Shown: in pieces, positions 1 to 5,727 of the stretch
Numbering within the stretch: position 1 is the first letter of the stretch
Layout: the number at the start of each line of letters is the position of its first letter
Assembly (NCBI GenBank): GCA_003558175.1
Contig: PWMO01000010.1
Location: forward strand, 1-5,727
DNA length: 5,727 bases
Direction: 5' to 3'
From: Spirochaetaceae bacterium
Lineage (GTDB): Bacteria > Spirochaetota > Spirochaetia > DSM-27196 > PWMO01
Notes under the pieces: model-generated
Told to the model about the DNA's origin: nothing
Seen by the model: the letters and a program-made list of their open reading frames with translations, nothing else
The model's database searches: none
Made by a program: the position numbers and the translations under genes

Positions 1-13
1 AGGATATGGTGGT
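1..13 (+). promoter_or_regulatory. Likely ribosome-binding site of the activase gene
   Basis: AGGA occupies positions 1-4, nine bases before the ATG at 14, which is a usable Shine-Dalgarno distance. A G-rich GGTGGT directly abuts the start. The window begins here, so the promoter and any upstream gene are out of view. The site supports the ATG at 14, which also lies only seven codons before the first conserved ATPase motif, as expected for this family. Confidence 0.45.
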
Positions 14-3000
14 ATGAGAGAGCACCGGTACTGGATGGGCCTTGATGTGGGGTCGACAACGGTCAAGGTCGTTGTCATCGACCCCTGGGGCCGGGAGGTT
101 ATCCACAGCGACTACCGCAGGCACAACGCCGAGCAGAGCCGCACCGTGGTCACCATGCTGGAGGATGCACACCGCCGAGTCGGTACCGACTGTGCCCTGG
201 CGGTCTGCGGTTCCGGCGGCACGCAGATTGCCGCGGAGCTCGAGGCGTTCTTCGTTCAGGAGGTGGTTGCCAACTCTATCGCCGTCTCGCGCTTCTACCC
301 GCAGACCCGGGTTGCAATTGAGCTCGGCGGGCAGGACGCCAAGGTGGTGTTCTTCCGCCATGACGAACGCAGCGGAGAGCTCGTTGCCTCGGACATGCGC
401 ATGAACGGCAGCTGCGCCGGCGGCACCGGGGCGTTTGTCGACCAGGTAGCCGAGCTGCTCGGCGTACGCACAGAAGACTTCAACCAGCTGGCCGCGGCAG
501 GCCGCCACGTCTACGATATCTCCGGGCGCTGCGGCGTATTTGCCAAGACGGACATCCAGCCGCTGCTCAACCAGGGCGTCAGCCGTGAAGATATTGCGCT
601 GTCTACGTTTCACGCGCTGGTCAAACAGACCGTGGGCGGGCTGGCGCAGGGGATGGAAATCGTGGCGCCGGTGCTGTTTGAGGGCGGCCCGCTCACCTTC
701 AATCCGCGCCTGGTAGAGGTGTTTGCCGAGCGGCTGGGCCTTGAGGGGGACGCGGTGGTCGTTCCCGAAGGGCCGGAGACCATGGTGGCCCACGGGGCCG
801 CGCTCGCGATTGGCGCGCTGTTTGGAGACCGCGAGAGCCGCTACGTTGCGGATGAAGGTCTGCGGCGCCTGAAGCGGCGGATCGCCGACGGCGCCGACGG
901 CGGATCACCGGCAGAGCCGGGAACCCGGGAGAATCTGCGCTTCTTTGCCAACCCCGCCGAGCGGGAGCAGTTCCAGCGCCGCCACGCACGCGCGCAGTTC
1001 CGGCCGGTGGAGTATCGACCCGGCACCACCCTGTCTGCCTGGCTCGGCATCGACGCCGGGTCCACCACAACCAAGTTCGTGCTGCTTGACGACGATGAAC
1101 AGGTGATCAACACCTTCTACGCCGGCAACCGCGGCGAACCGCTCGACGTGATCAAGCAGGCGTTGATCAGTATGCGCGACACCTACCGCAACGCCGGGGT
1201 GGATCTCCAGATCCTGGGCGTCGGTACCACCGGCTACGGTGAGAAGCTGTTTGCCGACGCATTTCGCGCCGACTACCACACCGTAGAGACCGTGGCGCAC
1301 GCCTACGCTGCGCAGCGCATCGCTCCCGACGTCAGCTTCATCCTCGACATCGGCGGTCAGGACATGAAGGCGATCTTCATCCGTGACGGGATAGTCACCG
1401 GCATCGTGCTGAACGAGGCGTGCTCGGCCGGCTGCGGCAGCTTCATCGAGACCTACGGCAAGAGCCTCGGCATCCCGGTAGACCAGATCGCCACGCTGGC
1501 CTTTCGCTCCGACGCACCAAGCCGGCTGGGAAGCCGCTGCACGGTGTTCATGAACTCCTCCATCATAACCGAACAGAAAAACGGCAAGAGCACCGAGGAC
1601 ATTCTGGCGGGTATCTGCCGCTCTATCATCGAGAACGTCTTCACCAAGGTGGTGCGAGTACCCAACGCGGCGGCACTCGGTTCACGGATCGTCGTCCAGG
1701 GAGGTACGTTTGCCAACGATGCGGTACTGCGCGCCTTTGAGCAGTACGCGGAATGCGAGGTGGTCCGCCCCGATCTTCCGGGGCACATGGGTGCCATCGG
1801 CATTGCCTTGCTGACCAGGGCACACATGAAGGCCGGCGGGCAATCGCAGAGCAGCTTCCTGGGTCTGGATTCACTGGAAGCGTTCAGCTACCGCAAGCAG
1901 CCGGGAGTTGTCTGCCCGTTCTGCTCCAACAACTGCATGCGCACCGTGATCGAGTTTTCCGATGGGCACCGCTTTGTCACCGGCAACCGCTGTGAGCGGG
2001 GCGAAGTAGTCGGCGACGCCACAGACCCCGACGTGCAGCGCCGGGCTCGAGAAGCCGCCCGCAGCGGGTCGCAGGTGCCCGACATGATCGGCCTGCACAA
2101 CCGCCTGATCAGCCGCAGCTTTCTTCCCGAGGGGCATACACCTCTGGCCCGTCGCAAGACGAGCGCAGGGTTCGACGGGCGCGCCTTGCGCATCGGCATT
2201 CCGCGGACGATCGAGTTCTGGCAGAGCCTGCCCTACTGGCACGCGCTGTTTGCATCGCTCGGCTTCGAAGTGGTCATCTCGCGGCCTTCCAACTACGCGC
2301 TGTTTGAGGGCGGGCTGGCCTGCGTTCCTTCCGACACCATCTGCTTTCCGGCAAAGCTGGCGCACGGCCACGTCAACGACCTCGTTCAGCGACGCGTCGA
2401 CCGCATCTTCATGCCGATGATGATTCGCATGCCGACCGAGGTCAAAGACGCCGCTTCGGGGGCGGTCTGCCCGGTTGTCCAGGGCTACCCGATGATCGTG
2501 AACGAGAGCGACGAGCCGGCGCGACGCCACGGCGTGCGCATGGATTACCCGGTATTCCACTGGTACGACGTGAAACGGCGGCGCACGCAGACCCGTATGT
2601 TTCTGGAGTCGGCGTTCGGCATTGGGGGTGGGAAGGCCGCGCAGGCGATACGGCTGGCGGAACACAGCCTCGCGGCGTTCAAGCGCGCGATGGCCGACGA
2701 AGGGCGGCGGATCCTGGCCTCGCTCGAGGGCAGCAACGACTTTGCCGTTCTGATCGCCGGGCGGCCCTACCACGCCGACACCCTGGTCAATCACAACCTG
2801 GCGCGCTGCTTCACGCAGCTCGGTATCCCGGTGCTGACGCTGGAGGGGATCGCCGACCTGCACCGGCACGACCTGCGCCAAAGCCGGATGGAAACCTACG
2901 TGCCGCTGCACACGCGCATGATCAGCGCGGCGCTTTCGGCGGCAGAACACCCAAATATCGAGCTGGCGCAGATCGTGAGCTTTGGCTGCGGCCACGATGC

Positions 3001-4459
3001 AGTCATCACCGACGAGATGGCGCGCGTGCTGCGCGAGAGCTCCGGCAAGCAGCTGCTGTCGCTCAAGCTGGATGAGGGCGAGGCCACCGGCCCGATGAAC
3101 ATCCGGGTGCGATCGTTTGTTGAGACGGTGCGCGCCGAGCGCGCCAAACGCGGGCCGGGAAAAACCAGAGCGCTGCCCAAAGCGTTCCCGGTCTCCTACC
3201 GCAAACAGGACCGCGCCGTCCGCACCATCATCTCTCCCAACCTCTCCCCGGGTTTCTCACGCGTGATGAGTTCCGTGCTGAAAAAAGAAAACCTGCGCAT
3301 CGCGGTAGCCGACATGGCGGACGATCGTGCGTTTGCCCTCGGCAAGCGCTACGTGCACAACGACATCTGTTTCCCGGCACAGATCAATATCGGCGAGGTT
3401 CTGGCGTGGCTCGAAAAGACCGGAGCCGATCCTTCGCAGGTCGCAGTCGGCCTGGCAAAAAACTGCGACGCCTGCCGCGCCGGGCAGTACGCCGGCCTGG
3501 CGCGCAAAGCACTCGACGAGGCGGGGTACCCCGATGTGCCCATCGTCACCACCGGAGATGACCCCAAGCGGCTGCATCCCGGGTTCCAGGCCGGGCCGCT
3601 GTTCCAGATCCGCTCGCTGTGGGCGCTCTCGATGCTTGACGGGCTCGAGCTGATGAGGCACCGGCTGCGGCCGTACGAGCGCGTTGCCGGCTCCGTAGAC
3701 GCGACGTTTGATCGCAGCCTGGCCGACCTCTGCCGCGCGCTTGAGAAGGACTGGAAGCAGGGGTTGCGGGCGCTCGAGCGTTCGGTGGCGGCCTTCAACG
3801 CGGTGCCGGTCGACACAGCGGGACGCAGGCCCCGGGTCGGCATCACCGGTGAGATCCTGATGAAGTACCATCCGACCGCCAACGGAAACGTAGCGCGGTA
3901 TCTTGAAGCCAACGGCATGGAGACCGTCATCCCGGGCATGGTTGATTTCTTCCGCAGGCATAATATAATAGACCGTGAACTGGGTGACCGTAATCTCGCT
4001 CCGCTGCCGCTGCTCAAGACGGCGCTGGCCGGTATTGCGGAAAAGACCTACGATTTTGTCGAGCGCAAGGTGCAGGAGGTGATGAGTGCCTTTACCTGCT
4101 ACGAGCCGCCCGGCAACGTGCACGATCTGGTACCGTACGTGGACGGCATTATTGACCGTACGTTCATTTCCGGCGAAGGCTGGCTGATTCCCGCCGAGAT
4201 CATGCACATGGCGCATCACGGGGTGAACGCGTTTGTGATCGTCAATCCGTTTGGGTGTCTGCCCAACCACATTTCGGGTCGAGGGATGGTAAAGGTGATC
4301 AAGAAACGGTATCCGGACATCCACGTTGTCTCACTGGACTACGACCCGGACACCAGCTTTGCCAACATCGAGAACCGCCTTCAGATGCTCGTCATGGCGG
4401 CGCGTGAAACGCATCGCCGGGTCGGGAACCGAACCGCAGAGAGCATACGGAACACATGA
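14..4459 (+). CDS. Fused acyl-CoA dehydratase activase-like protein (BadF/BadG/BcrA/BcrD ATPase, DUF2229 and HgdB-like modules)
   Basis: This 1481-residue cytoplasmic protein combines ATPase activase modules with dehydratase-subunit-like modules. Related activases use ATP hydrolysis to drive a low-potential electron from a [4Fe-4S] cluster into a 2-hydroxyacyl-CoA dehydratase or benzoyl-CoA reductase. Domains, approximate: ASKHA ATPase 1 (7-270) with GLDVGSTTVK at 9-18, ELGGQDAK at 103-110, CAGGTG at 134-139 and C173; linker (271-340); ASKHA ATPase 2 (341-605) with GIDAGSTTTK at 345-354, DIGGQDMK at 445-452, CSAGCG at 470-475 and C509; a cysteine segment with C634, C637, C641 and C660; a DUF2229-type half (725-1050) with ICFPAK at 776-781, CPVVQGYP at 819-826, GRPYH at 916-920 and FGCGHDA at 990-996; and an HgdB-like half (1090-1460) with ICFPAQ at 1118-1123, NCDACRAGQY at 1150-1159 and PFGCLPNH at 1412-1419. 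No signal peptide or membrane segment is evident. Length fits the family's large fused members. Family assignment is secure. The substrate, and whether it acts as a dehydratase, reductase or electron donor, is unknown. Confidence 0.93.
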   Translation: MREHRYWMGLDVGSTTVKVVVIDPWGREVIHSDYRRHNAEQSRTVVTMLEDAHRRVGTDCALAVCGSGGTQIAAELEAFFVQEVVANSIAVSRFYPQTRVAIELGGQDAKVVFFRHDERSGELVASDMRMNGSCAGGTGAFVDQVAELLGVRTEDFNQLAAAGRHVYDISGRCGVFAKTDIQPLLNQGVSREDIALSTFHALVKQTVGGLAQGMEIVAPVLFEGGPLTFNPRLVEVFAERLGLEGDAVVVPEGPETMVAHGAALAIGALFGDRESRYVADEGLRRLKRRIADGADGGSPAEPGTRENLRFFANPAEREQFQRRHARAQFRPVEYRPGTTLSAWLGIDAGSTTTKFVLLDDDEQVINTFYAGNRGEPLDVIKQALISMRDTYRNAGVDLQILGVGTTGYGEKLFADAFRADYHTVETVAHAYAAQRIAPDVSFILDIGGQDMKAIFIRDGIVTGIVLNEACSAGCGSFIETYGKSLGIPVDQIATLAFRSDAPSRLGSRCTVFMNSSIITEQKNGKSTEDILAGICRSIIENVFTKVVRVPNAAALGSRIVVQGGTFANDAVLRAFEQYAECEVVRPDLPGHMGAIGIALLTRAHMKAGGQSQSSFLGLDSLEAFSYRKQPGVVCPFCSNNCMRTVIEFSDGHRFVTGNRCERGEVVGDATDPDVQRRAREAARSGSQVPDMIGLHNRLISRSFLPEGHTPLARRKTSAGFDGRALRIGIPRTIEFWQSLPYWHALFASLGFEVVISRPSNYALFEGGLACVPSDTICFPAKLAHGHVNDLVQRRVDRIFMPMMIRMPTEVKDAASGAVCPVVQGYPMIVNESDEPARRHGVRMDYPVFHWYDVKRRRTQTRMFLESAFGIGGGKAAQAIRLAEHSLAAFKRAMADEGRRILASLEGSNDFAVLIAGRPYHADTLVNHNLARCFTQLGIPVLTLEGIADLHRHDLRQSRMETYVPLHTRMISAALSAAEHPNIELAQIVSFGCGHDAVITDEMARVLRESSGKQLLSLKLDEGEATGPMNIRVRSFVETVRAERAKRGPGKTRALPKAFPVSYRKQDRAVRTIISPNLSPGFSRVMSSVLKKENLRIAVADMADDRAFALGKRYVHNDICFPAQINIGEVLAWLEKTGADPSQVAVGLAKNCDACRAGQYAGLARKALDEAGYPDVPIVTTGDDPKRLHPGFQAGPLFQIRSLWALSMLDGLELMRHRLRPYERVAGSVDATFDRSLADLCRALEKDWKQGLRALERSVAAFNAVPVDTAGRRPRVGITGEILMKYHPTANGNVARYLEANGMETVIPGMVDFFRRHNIIDRELGDRNLAPLPLLKTALAGIAEKTYDFVERKVQEVMSAFTCYEPPGNVHDLVPYVDGIIDRTFISGEGWLIPAEIMHMAHHGVNAFVIVNPFGCLPNHISGRGMVKVIKKRYPDIHVVSLDYDPDTSFANIENRLQMLVMAARETHRRVGNRTAESIRNT
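3942..3969 (+). promoter_or_regulatory. Possible internal sigma-70-type promoter upstream of the glycosyltransferase
   Basis: TTGATT at 3942-3947 and a perfect TATAAT at 3964-3969 are separated by 16 bases. They lie inside the activase gene, about 490 bases before the glycosyltransferase start. The -35 matches four of six consensus bases and there is no extended -10 TG. The local AT-rich patch uses two consecutive rare-looking ATA isoleucine codons (residues 1318-1319) in an otherwise GC-rich gene. A TATAAT can arise by chance in a window of this size, so this is only a candidate. Confidence 0.2.
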
Positions 4460-5676
4460 CAATAGCCATATTCACCGACACCTACCGCCCCGAGATAAAC
4501 GGGGTTATCACATCCATTGACCTGTTCCGCCGTCAGCTGCAGCAGCGCGGGCACACGGTATATCTCTTCTGCCCGGACTACAATCGCAATCCGGGCAGCG
4601 ATCCGCACGTGTTCCGCTTTCCGTCGGTACGCTATTTTTTCCCGATGATGCGCGAGCGCCGCTTCGTCTTCCCCTCGCTCAAGCTCTGGCGGCAATTCCG
4701 CAGCCTCAACGTGGACGTCATTCATTCACAGGTTCCCGCAAACACGGGGGCATACGCACTGATCCTCAGCTGGTGGTACCGCATACCGCATGTGCACACC
4801 TACCACACGCTGTTCATGGAATACACGCACTACATGCCGCTGCCGCGCGCGCTTTCCACTCGTCTCGTCCGCTGGATCTCGCGTAAGTTCTGCGGCCGCT
4901 GTCAGCGGATTGTCTCACCCAGCATACGGATCAAGGACGAGATAATCGGCTACGGGGTGGACGCGCCAATCGACATCATCCCTACCGGCATTGACTTCAT
5001 CCCCGACCGGGAGTACGTGCCGTCGGACGTCCTGCGCCGCAAACTCAACCTGCCTGCGGACAAGAAGCTGCTGGTCGTCGTTGGGCGGCTGGGACGTGAG
5101 AAGAACATCGCCTTCCTGCTGCAGGTGCTGGCCGATCTGCGTCTGGTGCGCGACGATCTGCACCTGGTAATTGTTGGCGACGGCCCCGACCGTCCGCGGC
5201 TGGTGAAGGATGTCCAGAAACTCGGCGTGACCGATGCGGTTACCTTTACCGGCTATGTCAAGCGGGAGCTGGTCTTCAGCATCATTCACATGAGCGAGCT
5301 GTTTGTGTTTGCGTCGGTAACCGAGACGCAGGGACTGGTACTGCTGGAAGCCATGGCTGCCGGAACGCCGTGTGTTGCCGTTGACGCAATGGGTGTTGCC
5401 GACATGCTCTCAGACGGTCGCGGCGGGGTGCTGACCAGCCTGGCCGTACCGGAGTTCTGCTGGTACGTGAACGAACTACTGTCCAACAGCCGGCTCTATC
5501 GCAGGAAGAAGGCCGAGGCGCTGCAGAAGGCCGAAGAGTGGTCCGTCGACGCCATGACCGACCGACTGCTGAACTGCTTTGAACAGAGTATCCTCGATTT
5601 CCGCCGCCACGGCATCCCGCGCCACAAGCACAGACGGCGCCGCCTCACCCTGGTTCCAGAACCACAGGACGATTGA
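4456..5676 (+). CDS. Family 4 (GT-B) glycosyltransferase, probably diacylglycerol glucosyltransferase-like
   Basis: This 406-residue retaining glycosyltransferase probably transfers a sugar from a nucleotide-sugar donor to a lipid at the inner face of the membrane. The N-terminal acceptor domain starts with FTDTYRPEINGV (residues 6-17), the glycine-loop signature seen in PimA-like and diacylglycerol 3-glucosyltransferase-like enzymes. It continues with DVIHSQ at 87-92 and HTYHTLFMEYTHY at 114-126. The C-terminal donor domain has IPTGID at 175-180, GRLGREKN at 210-217 (R211 and K216 are the expected diphosphate-binding residues), VGDGP at 240-244, FTGYV at 264-268 and an EX7E motif formed by E290 and E298. 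No transmembrane segment is apparent. Basic and aromatic patches, and an arginine-rich tail at 383-396, could give peripheral membrane attachment. The ATG overlaps the upstream stop by four bases (ATGA), implying coupled translation; the only nearby purine-rich stretches are weak. GT4 membership is firm. The lipid acceptor and glucose donor are inferred from overall resemblance, and a phosphatidylinositol-type or other glycolipid acceptor remains possible. Confidence 0.9.
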   Translation: MTIAIFTDTYRPEINGVITSIDLFRRQLQQRGHTVYLFCPDYNRNPGSDPHVFRFPSVRYFFPMMRERRFVFPSLKLWRQFRSLNVDVIHSQVPANTGAYALILSWWYRIPHVHTYHTLFMEYTHYMPLPRALSTRLVRWISRKFCGRCQRIVSPSIRIKDEIIGYGVDAPIDIIPTGIDFIPDREYVPSDVLRRKLNLPADKKLLVVVGRLGREKNIAFLLQVLADLRLVRDDLHLVIVGDGPDRPRLVKDVQKLGVTDAVTFTGYVKRELVFSIIHMSELFVFASVTETQGLVLLEAMAAGTPCVAVDAMGVADMLSDGRGGVLTSLAVPEFCWYVNELLSNSRLYRRKKAEALQKAEEWSVDAMTDRLLNCFEQSILDFRRHGIPRHKHRRRRLTLVPEPQDD

Positions 5677-5727
5677 CCCACCAGACCCGGAAACACACCG
5701 CCCGGAAACGCGACACGCAAAGACCAA

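Noticed and set aside
891..1020. The linker between the ATPase domains as a possible frameshift or gene-fusion scar
   Set aside because: The reading frame is continuous and the low-complexity linker (about residues 271-340) is a plausible interdomain spacer with no stop or rearranged motif.
1871..2995. Long minus-strand open frame of 374 codons opposite the activase gene
   Set aside because: It lies entirely within the well-supported plus-strand gene and encodes no recognisable motif. Long antisense frames are common opposite GC-rich genes.
3257..4324. Long minus-strand open frame of 355 codons
   Set aside because: It is antisense to the conserved HgdB-like region, has no domain resemblance, and is explained by codon bias of the real gene.
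5686..5709. Nine-base direct repeat CCCGGAAAC at 5686-5694 and 5701-5709
   Set aside because: There are only two short copies, 15 bases apart, with no further units visible before the window ends. This is too little to call an array, a binding site or an attachment site.
5476..5727. Minus-strand open frame running off the right edge
   Set aside because: It needs a TTG start at the window edge, overlaps the glycosyltransferase 3' end and shows no motif. A true gene continuing beyond the window cannot be excluded, but nothing supports it.
5677..5727. Possible transcription terminator after the glycosyltransferase
   Set aside because: The stretch is AC-rich, with no GC-rich inverted repeat and no T tract.

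Overview
The window is GC-rich bacterial DNA holding two complete, tightly packed plus-strand genes and almost no intergenic space. The first (14-4459) encodes a 1481-residue fused protein of the 2-hydroxyacyl-CoA dehydratase activase / BadF-BadG-BcrA-BcrD ATPase superfamily. The second (4456-5676) encodes a 406-residue family 4 (GT-B fold) glycosyltransferase resembling the diacylglycerol glucosyltransferases that make membrane glycolipids. The stop of the first and the start of the second share ATGA, so the pair is almost certainly co-transcribed and translationally coupled.

The organism is probably an anaerobe or facultative anaerobe, because proteins of this activase family rely on oxygen-sensitive iron-sulfur chemistry. 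A GC-rich spirochaete is one possibility, since as I recall both families occur there. This is a guess: the window has no rRNA or other phylogenetic marker, and Firmicutes or deltaproteobacterial lineages are not excluded.

Layout: 1-13 is the ribosome-binding region of the first gene. 14-4459 is the activase fusion, read as ASKHA ATPase domain 1, linker, ASKHA domain 2, a short four-cysteine segment, a DUF2229-type half and a C-terminal HgdB-like half. 4456-5676 is the glycosyltransferase. 5677-5727 is AC-rich sequence with no recognisable gene or terminator hairpin.

The most instructive feature is the internal symmetry of the large protein. Both ATPase domains keep a cysteine pair exactly 39 residues apart, the spacing that binds the bridging [4Fe-4S] cluster in the homodimeric activase HgdC. 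The two C-terminal halves also share an ordered series of motifs. The chain therefore looks like an activase dimer joined to a tandem pair of dehydratase-subunit-like modules. I believe this architecture is characteristic of the known fused family rather than new, and its substrate is unknown to me. No stand-alone dehydratase subunit, CoA transferase or other pathway gene lies in the window. The link between this protein and a glycolipid-type glycosyltransferase is unexplained. I found no mobile element, CRISPR array, RNA gene or clear evidence of an undescribed system.
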